In this document: piece by piece, positions 26,791-34,829 of the stretch
Numbering within the stretch: position 1 is the stretch's first letter
Layout of the letters: every line of letters starts with the position of its first letter
Assembly: GCF_000188195.1 (NCBI RefSeq)
Contig: NZ_GL831077.1
Location: forward strand, 1-36,206
Direction of reading: 5' to 3'
Length of the DNA stretch: 36,206 bases
Source: Succinatimonas hippei YIT 12066
Lineage (GTDB): Bacteria; Pseudomonadota; Gammaproteobacteria; Enterobacterales; Succinivibrionaceae
The notes under the pieces: model-generated
What the model was told of the DNA's origin: nothing
Databases searched by the model: none
Seen by the model: only the letters and a program-made list of their open reading frames with translations
Position numbers and translations under genes: made by a program

Positions 26791-26821
26791 TGAGACAGCT
26801 AAGATTTCTGGAGAAAGATAA

Positions 26822-27445
26822 ATGGCAAAATATACCGGCCCTGCCCTGAAATTAAGCCGTCGTGAAGGCGTTGACTTGTTCTTAAAGTCAGGCGTTCGTG
26901 CCATTGAGACCAAGTGCAAACTTGATACCGCACCGGGTCAGCACGGCGCTAACAAACCGCGTCTTTCCGACTACGGCATGCAGTTACGTGAGAAGCAGAA
27001 AGTTCGCCGTATTTACGGTGTTTTAGAGCGTCAGTTCCGTAACTATTACAAGAAAGCTGCTAAGATGTCCGGTAATACCGGTGAAAACCTTCTGCAGCTT
27101 TTGGAAAGCCGTTTGGACAATGTTGTTTACCGTATGGGCTTCGGCTCCACTCGTATGGAAGCACGCCAGTTGGTAAGCCACAAGGCTATCACTGTTAACG
27201 ATCATGTCGTAAACATTCCGTCTTATCAGGTACAGCCTTCTGACGTAATCGCAGTTCGCGAAAAAGCTAAAAAGCAGTTACGCATTAAGGCAGCAATCGA
27301 CTTATCCGGTCAGCGTGCTCTTAAACCGACCTGGATTGACGTTGATCATAACGCCATGAAGGGCACCTATAAGAACAAGCCTGAACGTTCTGAGCTTCCT
27401 TCCGATATTAAGGAACAGCTCATCGTCGAGTTGTACTCTAAGTAA
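26822..27445 (+). CDS. rpsD: 30S ribosomal protein S4
   Basis: A primary 16S-binding protein, decoding-fidelity factor and, in E. coli, repressor of its own operon. The 207 residues match E. coli length (206). Signatures are [35 protein letters not shown]-like [19 protein letters not shown] and the S4 RNA-binding domain [31 protein letters not shown]. It most likely binds the pseudoknot at 25775-25951. Confidence 0.97.
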   Translation: MAKYTGPALKLSRREGVDLFLKSGVRAIETKCKLDTAPGQHGANKPRLSDYGMQLREKQKVRRIYGVLERQFRNYYKKAAKMSGNTGENLLQLLESRLDNVVYRMGFGSTRMEARQLVSHKAITVNDHVVNIPSYQVQPSDVIAVREKAKKQLRIKAAIDLSGQRALKPTWIDVDHNAMKGTYKNKPERSELPSDIKEQLIVELYSK

Positions 27446-27491
27446 TAACGGCAACTGTGCCAGCACCTCTTAGTAAAGTGGGGTACCAATA

Positions 27492-28481
27492 GTGTCAGTA
27501 TGTGAACTGCTCAAACCAAAGCCGGTAAGCTTTACCGAAGTAGCTCCCAATTGCGCACATATCGTGCTTGAGCCTTTGGAGCGCGGATTCGGTAACACAA
27601 TCGGCGTATCATTGAGCGGCATTTTACTTAAGACTCTGCCTGGTTGTGCTATTGATGCATTCCAGATTGACGGAGTCTCGGATGAGAACAGCGTAAAAGC
27701 CGATATGGTTGAGACTGTTTTTGAGCTCATTATGAACTTAAAAACTATCGCCGTAGCTTCTGAATCACCGCTGAACTCTCCGGTATGGCTGTCTCTTGTC
27801 AAATCAGGTGAAGGTGAAGTTAAAGCTTCCGACATCGTTTTGGCAAGCGGAATAAGCTTCCCTAATCCGGACGCTCACATCTGCACCCTTAAGGGTGCCA
27901 AGGCTGCGTTGTCGATGAAGATCCGCGTTTCTTACGGACGCGGTTATGTACCTGCATCTTCCGATGCCCATATTCCGGCTCAGTCGGAAAATGAGATCTT
28001 GATTGATGCTTCATTCAGCCCGGTACGCAGATTTGTTTATGAAGTAGAGTCTGCCCGTGTTGAACAGAGAACGGATTTGGATCGTTTGGTTATCAATATT
28101 GAAACCGATGGAACCGTAGCACCTGAGGCTGTCTTGATGCAAGGAGCCGATTTGCTGCGTGATCACTTGTGCGAACTTGTTGATCAAGAGGAAGTTTCAG
28201 AGCGTTCAATGGCTCCTGCAGCTCCTCCTATGCCGGATCCTGTTCTTATGCAATTGGTTGATGATCTTGAACTTACCGTTCGCTCAGCAAATTGTCTTAA
28301 AGCCGAATCAATTATTTATATCGGTGATCTGGTACAACGCACTGAAGTGGAGTTGTTAAAAACCCCGAATTTGGGCAAGAAGTCCTTAACTGAAATTAAA
28401 GACGTTTTAGCTCAGCGCGGGTTGTCACTTGGTATGAGACTTACCAATTGGCCGCCTCCTAATTTGCGTTCATCGAGATAA
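27492..28481 (+). CDS. rpoA: RNA polymerase alpha subunit, first paralog (beta'-side type)
   Basis: A full-length alpha subunit (329 residues, the same as E. coli) in the normal rpoA position between rpsD and rplQ. The dimer helix [13 protein letters not shown] is kept. The RR of ALRRILL (E. coli Arg44-Arg45, the key beta contact) is S42-G43 here, and HEY plus EGVQED (E. coli 66-77) are replaced by DEN and ADMVET. The segment that contacts beta' in E. coli (about 175-210) is well kept: [16 protein letters not shown] at 185-200. The C-terminal domain is canonical with Arg264 (E. coli Arg265), NCLKAE and GKKSLTEIK. The start codon is GTG. I predict it acts only as the alpha-II partner. Confidence 0.9.
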   Translation: MSVCELLKPKPVSFTEVAPNCAHIVLEPLERGFGNTIGVSLSGILLKTLPGCAIDAFQIDGVSDENSVKADMVETVFELIMNLKTIAVASESPLNSPVWLSLVKSGEGEVKASDIVLASGISFPNPDAHICTLKGAKAALSMKIRVSYGRGYVPASSDAHIPAQSENEILIDASFSPVRRFVYEVESARVEQRTDLDRLVINIETDGTVAPEAVLMQGADLLRDHLCELVDQEEVSERSMAPAAPPMPDPVLMQLVDDLELTVRSANCLKAESIIYIGDLVQRTEVELLKTPNLGKKSLTEIKDVLAQRGLSLGMRLTNWPPPNLRSSR

Positions 28482-28508
28482 GATAACTGTTTAAGAAAGG
28501 AATTAGAT

Positions 28509-28907
28509 ATGCGTCATCGTTTAAGCGGCCGTCATTTAGGTCGTACTTCTGCACACCGTGCTGCGCTGTATCGCAATCTTGCAAATGCTCTTGTTACTCA
28601 CGAGTGCATTAGAACTACTTTGCCCAAAGCAAAAGAGTTGCGCCGCTTTGTAGAGCGTCTTATTACCATCGCTAAAGTCGATTCAGTGGCAAACCGCCGC
28701 TTGGTCTTCTCTCGCGTTCGTGACAATGATGTAGTTGCAAAGCTCTTTAATGAAATCGGTAAGCTTAATGCTAACCGTCCGGGCGGCTACACCCGCATCT
28801 TAAAGTGCGGCTTCCGTCCTGGCGATCAGGCTCCGATGGCTTACATTATGTTGGTAGAGCGTACCGCTAAAGCTGAAGTAGCTGAAGGCGAAGCTGCTGC
28901 CGAATAA
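28509..28907 (+). CDS. rplQ: 50S ribosomal protein L17
   Basis: A protein near the tunnel exit, encoded between the two alpha genes. The 132 residues are [28 protein letters not shown], the helix pair with [18 protein letters not shown], and the conserved [27 protein letters not shown] short acidic Ala/Glu tail replaces the E. coli end. AAGGAA (28497-28502) precedes the ATG. Confidence 0.97.
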   Translation: MRHRLSGRHLGRTSAHRAALYRNLANALVTHECIRTTLPKAKELRRFVERLITIAKVDSVANRRLVFSRVRDNDVVAKLFNEIGKLNANRPGGYTRILKCGFRPGDQAPMAYIMLVERTAKAEVAEGEAAAE

Positions 28908-28916
28908 AGTTCTATG

Positions 28917-28935
28917 GGGCGCTTTAGCGCCCTTT
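28917..28935 (+). terminator. GC hairpin between rplQ and second alpha gene
   Basis: GGGCGC (28917-28922) and GCGCCC (28927-28932) form a perfect 6-bp stem with a TTTA loop, followed by only three T. It is a weak terminator or processing site that could set the ratio of the second alpha gene to the rest of the operon. Confidence 0.5.
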
Positions 28936-28977
28936 AGATCTTCAATACCGAATTCTGTCTAAAACGAGGGTGTAACC

Positions 28978-29967
28978 TTGGATCAAACTACTGATTTGCT
29001 AAGGCCCAATATCAAGGAAGTTGTAACGCTCTCCCGTAATGTATCTCGAGTTATTCTTGAACCTTTTGAGCAGCATTATGCTCAGGTTTTAGGTACTGCA
29101 TTGCGCCGCATTATGCTTTCTTCAATTCCGGGATATGCAATTACTGAAGTCGAGATTGACGGTGTAGTTCATGAGTACAGCGCCTTAGAGGGTGTTCAGG
29201 AAGATATTCTGCTCATTCTTTTAAATTTAAAGGAAGTTGCTGTTTTCTCTGCAACCATACCGCAGCACGACCCGGTACTTGAAATCAATAAATCAGGCAT
29301 CGGTACCGTTACTGCAGCTGATATCCAATGCCCGGGCGGAATTGAGATCCGTAATCCTGAATTGGTTTTGTGTCATATTACTGATGAAAAGACCAATTTG
29401 CGCATGCGCCTGCATGTAACTCGCGGTCGCGGTTATGTTCCGGCAGTTACTCACCCTCATATCGAAGGTGCCGAAGATCGTTTTATCGGTCGTTTACTGC
29501 TTGATGCTTCATATTGCCCGGTTCTTAATGTGGCTGTGCATACAGCTCCGCTCAATGACGGACAAGAGCAGTTGATTTTGGATATTGAGACCAACGGTAC
29601 AATCGATCCGAGTGATGCAGTTTGTTCTGCTGCTACCATTTTTGCAGATCAGCTCAATTCATTTGTTGATATCCGCAATTCCGTCGCTCCGGCTGACGAT
29701 GCTTCCTTCAAGCCTCTTATTGATCCGAAACTTTTGTGCCCGGTTGAGGACTTGGAACTTACTGTTCGTTCAGCAAACTGCCTTAAAGCCGAAGGTATTA
29801 AGTATATCGGCGATTTGGTACAGCGTACTGAAGTTGAGTTGCTTAAGACTCCGAATCTTGGTAAGAAATCACTTACCGAAATCAAGGATGTCTTGGCAGA
29901 GCGCGGTTTATCTTTAGGTATGCGTCTTGAGAATTGGCCGCCTGCAGATTTAGAATTAAATCATTAA
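28978..29967 (+). CDS. RNA polymerase alpha subunit, second paralog (beta-side type)
   Basis: A second complete alpha subunit, also 329 residues. The beta-contact region is canonical: [14 protein letters not shown] (R43-R44 equal E. coli Arg44-Arg45), [13 protein letters not shown] and LLNLK. The helix start LERGFGHT is changed to FEQHYAQV. The beta'-contact region is lost: E. coli 179-213 spans 35 residues and this one spans 31 (181-211), with [11 protein letters not shown] in place of [14 protein letters not shown]. The C-terminal domain matches the first paralog at 62 of 67 positions, including all promoter-contact residues. The start is TTG with GAGGG at 28966-28970. It is most likely the alpha-I partner in a heterodimer. 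Confidence 0.9.
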   Translation: MDQTTDLLRPNIKEVVTLSRNVSRVILEPFEQHYAQVLGTALRRIMLSSIPGYAITEVEIDGVVHEYSALEGVQEDILLILLNLKEVAVFSATIPQHDPVLEINKSGIGTVTAADIQCPGGIEIRNPELVLCHITDEKTNLRMRLHVTRGRGYVPAVTHPHIEGAEDRFIGRLLLDASYCPVLNVAVHTAPLNDGQEQLILDIETNGTIDPSDAVCSAATIFADQLNSFVDIRNSVAPADDASFKPLIDPKLLCPVEDLELTVRSANCLKAEGIKYIGDLVQRTEVELLKTPNLGKKSLTEIKDVLAERGLSLGMRLENWPPADLELNH

Positions 29968-29977
29968 TCTTTTAAAG

Positions 29978-30006
29978 ACGGGTCGCAAATTGCGGCCTGT
30001 TTTTTT
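29978..30006 (+). terminator. Terminator of the alpha block
   Basis: ACGGGTCGC (29978-29986) pairs with GCGGCCTGT (29992-30000), using two G-U pairs, and is followed by a T-run at 30000-30006. It lies 10 bases after the second alpha gene and closes the whole ribosomal cluster. Confidence 0.85.
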
Positions 30007-30218
30007 ATTTTTTAAAGTCTGAAAGTTTGATTGTCTATTAAACAAGACAATCCTGTTTAAACAAGGCAAAAAGTAACAGAAAAATTATTTTTTACCTAAT
30101 TAAATACGTTTTTTGTTTAAAGAAGAGCTCTTATCTTCAGAATGATAATTATTAGTGGGATGTTGAAAGCACAACGTGTCATTGCTAAACTTTTATAAAG
30201 TTTTAATTGTATGGGTTC

Positions 30219-30581
30219 ATGCTGATGGCTCTCAATATATATGAAATAAGTGATGATTATCAGGATAAATTAACGGATACGATCCTTAAGGAGTTTAAGG
30301 ATACTGTTGAAGAGGTCTTGGTTACTGAAGAAGATCTGTATGACAGAATGCTGCGTTTGTGGAATGACCCTTACCGAGAAATTGAAATAGCATTGGAAGA
30401 GCCGGGAGAGTTGTGGAAAGAATTGAATTCTTTTATAGATCCTGACTATGATTATTTTGAAGCCGAGGTGGCTTCAAGAGGTGAAATGGATCGAATAGTG
30501 CTAGCTAAGATGTTGTGCAGTAATGAGATGTCTGACGATCCTGAAGTTTTTCACTGCGTACAATTTGTGTGGTTACCGTAA
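30219..30581 (+). CDS. Small acidic protein of unknown function
   Basis: I do not recognise this protein of about 120 residues. It is strongly acidic with few Lys/Arg and many Asp/Glu, mostly helical by pattern (DKLTDTILKEFKDTVEEVL), and ends in a short hydrophobic CVQFVWLP. It has no signal peptide. The start is uncertain: the frame is open from a TTG at 30207, with ATG codons at 30219 and 30225. No strong ribosome binding site is seen. Its stop codon overlaps the ATG of the glycosyltransferase (TAATG), so the two are translated together and may work together. Confidence 0.65.
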   Translation: MLMALNIYEISDDYQDKLTDTILKEFKDTVEEVLVTEEDLYDRMLRLWNDPYREIEIALEEPGELWKELNSFIDPDYDYFEAEVASRGEMDRIVLAKMLCSNEMSDDPEVFHCVQFVWLP

Positions 30582-31639
30582 TGGCAGAATTAACCGTAGG
30601 TCATGTAAATTTAGCTCGCGGCTTTCGCGGTGGTGAGCGTCAAACTGAGCTTTTAATTGCTTGTCTTTCCCGTCTTGGTGTAAAGCAGTATCTGGTTTGC
30701 AGAGCCGGAAGCCCTCTTGCCGAACACTTGGACGGAACTCCGGATTTAGAAATTATTGAGCTTAGAAAACGTATAGATTTGCGTTTTAACGGACATAAAT
30801 ATTTGGCGGATAAATGTGATGTTATTCAGGCTCATGAAGCAAGAGCAACACAATGGGCCTTTGTGCATTATCTGCTTTATAAAACTCCTTACGCAACTAC
30901 GCGCCGCGTCCCTGAATCAGTGCGCGATAATGTTTTAAATCGTGCTATTTACGCAAAGGCAGCTGCCGTTGTTGCAATCTCGTCGGCTATAGGCGAAGGC
31001 CTTAAAGCGCAGTTTAAGCGTGAGATTGAACTTATCCCCAGTTCTTGTGCTCATTTTGCGGTAAATAAAGTTAAGGCAAATGAAATTAACAGCCGTTTTG
31101 CGCATTGTTTTGTCATAGGACACATAGGCGCATTGGTTGACAGACATAAAGGTCAGTCCGTATTGATTAAAGCTGCTGAAATTTTAAAGAGGGAGATTCC
31201 GAATCTAAAGGTTGTATTTTTAGGCTCTGGAATAGATCTTGAGAAATTTAAAGAGCAGGGCAAAAATCTTGGTGACGCCTTAGTTTTTGAAGGCTTTGTC
31301 TCAAATGTTGCAGATTACATTAAATCCTTTGATGTTTTTGCTTATCCTTCAAATTATGAAGGATTGGGCAGCGTACTTTTAGATGTAATGGAACAGGGGA
31401 TTCCGGTTGTGGCAACAGCCGTCGACGGGATCCCTGATATCGTGAAAGATCATGACAGCGGTCTTTTAATTGAAAAAGGTGATGCCAAAGCTCTTGCCGA
31501 TGCTGTTTTGAAGATTAAAAACGATGCATCTTTAAAAGAAAAGCTGATACAGGGAGCTCTTGATATGGCAAAGGCTCATAGTCCTGAACTAATGGCTGCT
31601 TCTTATTTAGCTCTTTATAAAAAACTTTTAAAACATTAA
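30581..31639 (+). CDS. Glycosyltransferase family 4 protein
   Basis: This 352-residue GT-B glycosyltransferase probably acts in LPS or capsule sugar assembly at the inner membrane. The N-terminal half has GFRGGERQTELL, the family acceptor-side loop. The C-terminal half has IGHIGALVDRHKGQSVLIKAAEIL and the nucleotide-sugar site YPSNYEGLGSVLLDVMEQGIPVVAT. In that E-x7-E motif the second acid is Asp rather than Glu. The frame extends to a GTG at 30569, but ATG at 30581 fits the strand start MAELTVGHVNL and overlaps the upstream stop. Donor and acceptor are unknown. Confidence 0.85.
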   Translation: MAELTVGHVNLARGFRGGERQTELLIACLSRLGVKQYLVCRAGSPLAEHLDGTPDLEIIELRKRIDLRFNGHKYLADKCDVIQAHEARATQWAFVHYLLYKTPYATTRRVPESVRDNVLNRAIYAKAAAVVAISSAIGEGLKAQFKREIELIPSSCAHFAVNKVKANEINSRFAHCFVIGHIGALVDRHKGQSVLIKAAEILKREIPNLKVVFLGSGIDLEKFKEQGKNLGDALVFEGFVSNVADYIKSFDVFAYPSNYEGLGSVLLDVMEQGIPVVATAVDGIPDIVKDHDSGLLIEKGDAKALADAVLKIKNDASLKEKLIQGALDMAKAHSPELMAASYLALYKKLLKH

Positions 31640-31654
31640 AAGAGTAATAAAAAG

Positions 31655-31678
31655 AAAAAGCGGGATTTCCCGCTTTTT
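31655..31678. terminator. Bidirectional terminator between glycosyltransferase and ugd
   Basis: AAAAAGCGGG (31655-31664) and CCCGCTTTTT (31669-31678) form a 10-bp stem with a 4-base loop. It gives a T-run on both strands, and both flanking genes end here. Confidence 0.9.
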
Positions 31679-31679
31679 G

Positions 31680-32852
31680 TTAGATGTTGTGGAACAAATC
31701 GCGAGTATAGATTTTATCTCTTACGTCAGCTAATTCCTTTTGCATGCGATTGGTGATGATTAAATCGCATTCATTTTTAAAAGCTGTCAAATCACGTACG
31801 ACTTTAGAATTAAAGAAGCTGTCTTCTTTAAGTAAGGGTTCATAGACGATAACATTGACGCCTTTGGCTTTAATTCGTTTCATGACGCCCTGAATTGATG
31901 AGGCGCGGAAATTGTCGGATCCTGATTTCATAATAAGACGGTAAATGCCGACGGTTTTAGGGTTTTTACTTAAAATATCGTCAGCGATAAAGTCTTTTCT
32001 GATACGGTTAGCTTCCACTATGGCTTTAATAAGACAGTTAGGTACGTGCTCAAAATTGGCAAGCAGCTGTTTGGTGTCTTTAGGCAGACAATATCCGCCG
32101 TAGCCGAAGGAAGGATTGTTGTAAAAGTCTCCGATACGCGGGTCAAGACATACGCCTTTAATGATGGATTTGGGGTCAAGTCCTTTTTTGGCTGCATAAG
32201 TATCAAGCTCGTTAAAGAAGGAAACACGCAGAGCAAGATAAGTATTGGAAAAAAGTTTGACGCTTTCAGCCTCGGTTGGGGGAATGATAAGAACCGGCAC
32301 GTCCTTTTCAAGGGAGGACTCTTTTAGAAGGTTGGCAAAAGTTCGGCCTACCGCGTCATTGTGAGTTCCGACGATGATGCGTGAAGGGTGGAGATTATCA
32401 TAAAGAGCCAGACCTTCACGTAAAAACTCCGGTGAAAAATGTAAGGTATGCAGCTTTAATTTAGCTGCTGTTTCTTCGGTAAAGCCTACGGGTAAAGTGC
32501 TTTTGACGATAATTTGGGCATCAGGGGCAAATTTTAAAACACTGTTTATTGAGCTTAAAACTGAGCTTACATCAAAATAGTTAAGCTTAGGATCGTAATT
32601 GGTCGGAGTGGCGATAATGACAAATTCGGCGCCGCTAAGAGCCTTTGCGGCATTATCGGTGGCTTTTAAATTCAGTTGCTTCGTAGCAAGATATTCGGAA
32701 ATTTCTTTGTCGGTAATAGGGCTTTTTCTTTCGTTAATGAGCTTAACGCGTTCGTTGTTTATTTCAAGAACGGTGACTTCATTTTTTACGGCAAGCAGTA
32801 CGGAAAGCGACATTCCTACGTAGCCTGCTCCTATAACGCAAATTTTTGTCAT
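31680..32852 (-). CDS. ugd: UDP-glucose 6-dehydrogenase
   Basis: This enzyme oxidises UDP-glucose to UDP-glucuronate with two NAD, feeding capsule, exopolysaccharide or lipid A aminoarabinose synthesis. The 390 residues (E. coli 388) have the Rossmann motif [14 protein letters not shown] at the start, STLPVGFTE, the [11 protein letters not shown] block, and the catalytic Cys in [15 protein letters not shown]. It is last in a minus-strand run after the heptosyltransferase-like gene, 63 bases apart. ATG at 32852 starts directly on the first Rossmann strand (MTKICVIG). Confidence 0.95.
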   Translation of the reverse strand: MTKICVIGAGYVGMSLSVLLAVKNEVTVLEINNERVKLINERKSPITDKEISEYLATKQLNLKATDNAAKALSGAEFVIIATPTNYDPKLNYFDVSSVLSSINSVLKFAPDAQIIVKSTLPVGFTEETAAKLKLHTLHFSPEFLREGLALYDNLHPSRIIVGTHNDAVGRTFANLLKESSLEKDVPVLIIPPTEAESVKLFSNTYLALRVSFFNELDTYAAKKGLDPKSIIKGVCLDPRIGDFYNNPSFGYGGYCLPKDTKQLLANFEHVPNCLIKAIVEANRIRKDFIADDILSKNPKTVGIYRLIMKSGSDNFRASSIQGVMKRIKAKGVNVIVYEPLLKEDSFFNSKVVRDLTAFKNECDLIITNRMQKELADVRDKIYTRDLFHNI

Positions 32853-32915
32853 ATTAAATTCTCCGACAATTGTTTTTGTGCTTTAACAAATAATTGTAAG
32901 CTCTGAATTGTCCTC

Positions 32916-33995
32916 TTAATCTTCAATTTGTATGAAATTGTGCAATTGTTGCGCGAAATCCTCAAAATCAAGGTTTTCTATAAGAGTTTTTTCTTTATAA
33001 AATGTTTCTGCTTTTTTGCACCAGGGAGCAGGGCCCCAGCGGATGATTCCGTCAGGGTCGATTCCGGAATAAAGCGCGAATAAGGAAGTGTTTGAGGCAC
33101 ATGCCAAATGAACATTTGCCGTGTCTACGCTTAAAAGAAATTTAAGTCTGCTTATTGCATAAGCAAGATCTGTTGCGTTTAATTCTTCAGGTAAAACAAT
33201 AAGGCGCTCATTATATTTATTTTTTAAAGTCTCAAGAATAAAGCGATCTTGCGGGGCTACGAGGGGACACAGATAAGCATTAGCGTCAAAATTTAAAAAG
33301 AAATCACAAATATCAATTATGGTTTTATCGCTAAGCTTTCTGTGTTTTGAAGCTCCGTACGGGGCTATACCGTAAACGGTTTTACCGTTGAACAAAAATG
33401 CAAGTTTTTCAGAAGATTCTTTTGTCGTCAGCGGTAAATAATGCATGTCAGGCGTCTTAATTCCGCCTAAGATAAGTAAATCCTTAAAATATTCGCTTAT
33501 ATGTTTACCGAGATTTCTTTTAAGTAAATTTATGTTGACACAGTCGGCTCTGCCTTCAAAGCCTGCGGTATAGGTCGGTTTTAATAGTGATTCCAGAATA
33601 AAATCCCTGGCTCTGAAATTAGGCTCGGTAGTAACAAGAAGATCACAATGCCCTAAATTCATGATTTTCTTTACTGCGTTTTTTATATCATTTTTCTGCG
33701 GTTTTTTCGGTAGAATCACAACCCTGTCAATGTTAAGACACTGTAAATAAATTGGGGCAATGTTCTCAGAGCATAGAACCGAAAACTTTATGGAGGGGAA
33801 ATGTTGTCTGATTTGGGTAAAAAACGGTGTAATAACTTGACTGTCGCCAAGCTTTCCGTCCATTTTGCTTACTACGATATGCTTAATCGATTCAAAATTA
33901 AAAGATGAAAGTTCAGCTGATGCTTTGAAATCATAAAGAAATTTGTTTTTTGCAAAACGCAGTTTGTCTTTAAAAAGACGCAGTTTTTTTAACAT
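32916..33995 (-). CDS. Glycosyltransferase family 9 (LPS heptosyltransferase-like)
   Basis: This 359-residue protein of the GT9 family adds heptose or a related sugar to the LPS core on the cytoplasmic face. Visible are KHIVVSKMDGKLGDSQVITPFFTQIRQHFPSIKFSVL at the N terminus, the middle YGIAPYGASKHRKLSDKTI, where a GT9 nucleotide-sugar site is expected, and AISRLKFLLSVDTANVHLACASNTSLFALYSG, the C-terminal donor-binding block. It follows the transpeptidase gene by 5 bases. Exact core position and donor cannot be read from the sequence. Confidence 0.85.
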   Translation of the reverse strand: MLKKLRLFKDKLRFAKNKFLYDFKASAELSSFNFESIKHIVVSKMDGKLGDSQVITPFFTQIRQHFPSIKFSVLCSENIAPIYLQCLNIDRVVILPKKPQKNDIKNAVKKIMNLGHCDLLVTTEPNFRARDFILESLLKPTYTAGFEGRADCVNINLLKRNLGKHISEYFKDLLILGGIKTPDMHYLPLTTKESSEKLAFLFNGKTVYGIAPYGASKHRKLSDKTIIDICDFFLNFDANAYLCPLVAPQDRFILETLKNKYNERLIVLPEELNATDLAYAISRLKFLLSVDTANVHLACASNTSLFALYSGIDPDGIIRWGPAPWCKKAETFYKEKTLIENLDFEDFAQQLHNFIQIED

Positions 33996-34000
33996 AATGC

Positions 34001-34639
34001 TTAAGGATTAATTGTTATCGGGGTTCCAGGGTCAACTAAAGAAATAAATTCGTCCATTTCAGGATTTAAAATGGCAATGCATCCGTCGGTCCAGTCGGAA
34101 CGCTGAACGGTGGCATGATACTCAGATGAATTATAAGGCTGCCCGTGGATCATGATCATGCCGCCAGGTCTTTTGCCGAGTTTTTTTGCTTCCTCAATAT
34201 CCTGATCGTTAGGATATGAAATGTGGAAAGACTTATAATAATTTGAATTGTAATTGATGTAATCAAGAGTATAAGTGCCTTCAGGAGTACGTTTGTCTCC
34301 CTCGTACTGCTTGTCGCCTACAGGTTTGTCGGATAACGCTATCCAATAAGAACGGATCACCTTATCCTTTTTCATTAAGAACATCTGGTGATTGGCTTTA
34401 TTTACGATTACATGATCGATAAGTTTTTTGGGGCCGCGGTAGCCCTTAGGATAAATCGGCAGGTTGGCAAAGCGGCCTAAATTGACATAGTCGTAATCGC
34501 GATCGTAAATGACAGGCTCCGTAAGTGCTTCATAGTATAAATCGCTGCTTCTGTCGATTTTTGTATAAGTTGAGCAGGAACTGACGAAAAATCCGACGGC
34601 AAATAGAAAAAAAACACCGCAAAGTTTTTTTAAAAACAT
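34001..34639 (-). CDS. L,D-transpeptidase (YkuD) lipoprotein
   Basis: This 212-residue outer-envelope protein has a lipoprotein signal peptide (MFLKKLCGVFFLFAVGFFVSSCS, lipobox SSC at residues 20-22), so it would be lipid-anchored. The YkuD domain has HVIVNKANHQMFL at its start and the catalytic motif IHGQPYN...SDWTDGCIAI with Cys near residue 188. It would cross-link or modify peptidoglycan stem peptides. It heads the minus-strand run with the GT9 and ugd genes. Confidence 0.88.
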   Translation of the reverse strand: MFLKKLCGVFFLFAVGFFVSSCSTYTKIDRSSDLYYEALTEPVIYDRDYDYVNLGRFANLPIYPKGYRGPKKLIDHVIVNKANHQMFLMKKDKVIRSYWIALSDKPVGDKQYEGDKRTPEGTYTLDYINYNSNYYKSFHISYPNDQDIEEAKKLGKRPGGMIMIHGQPYNSSEYHATVQRSDWTDGCIAILNPEMDEFISLVDPGTPITINP

Positions 34640-34781
34640 GATAAGGATATTAAAGATATAAAAATATAGGAAACGACGTTAATTATTTTACCTTAAAGCA
34701 GGTGTTTAAATTTAAGGAAAAACTTGATTTTTTCAAGGGATTAAGCAAGCGCCTCTCAATATTTTGTTGCGTTGGAAGTAG

Positions 34782-34787
34782 TATAAT
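34782..34787 (+). promoter_or_regulatory. Possible -10 element of the MFS gene
   Basis: A perfect TATAAT lies 43 bases before the MFS start codon. No good -35 is present at 16-18 bases upstream, where the sequence is AT-rich. The call is tentative. Confidence 0.35.
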
Positions 34788-34829
34788 TCTGCTCCACAAG
34801 CAAGTTAATGTTTTATTTTTGTTATTAAA

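Noticed and set aside
34001-34639. DpaA/YafK-type hydrolase for the YkuD protein
   Set aside because: The catalytic motif SDWTDGC is that of common YkuD transpeptidases, and I could not see YafK-specific features.
34724-34738. CTTGA/TCAAG hairpin before the MFS gene
   Set aside because: A 5-bp stem in AT-rich sequence is expected by chance.
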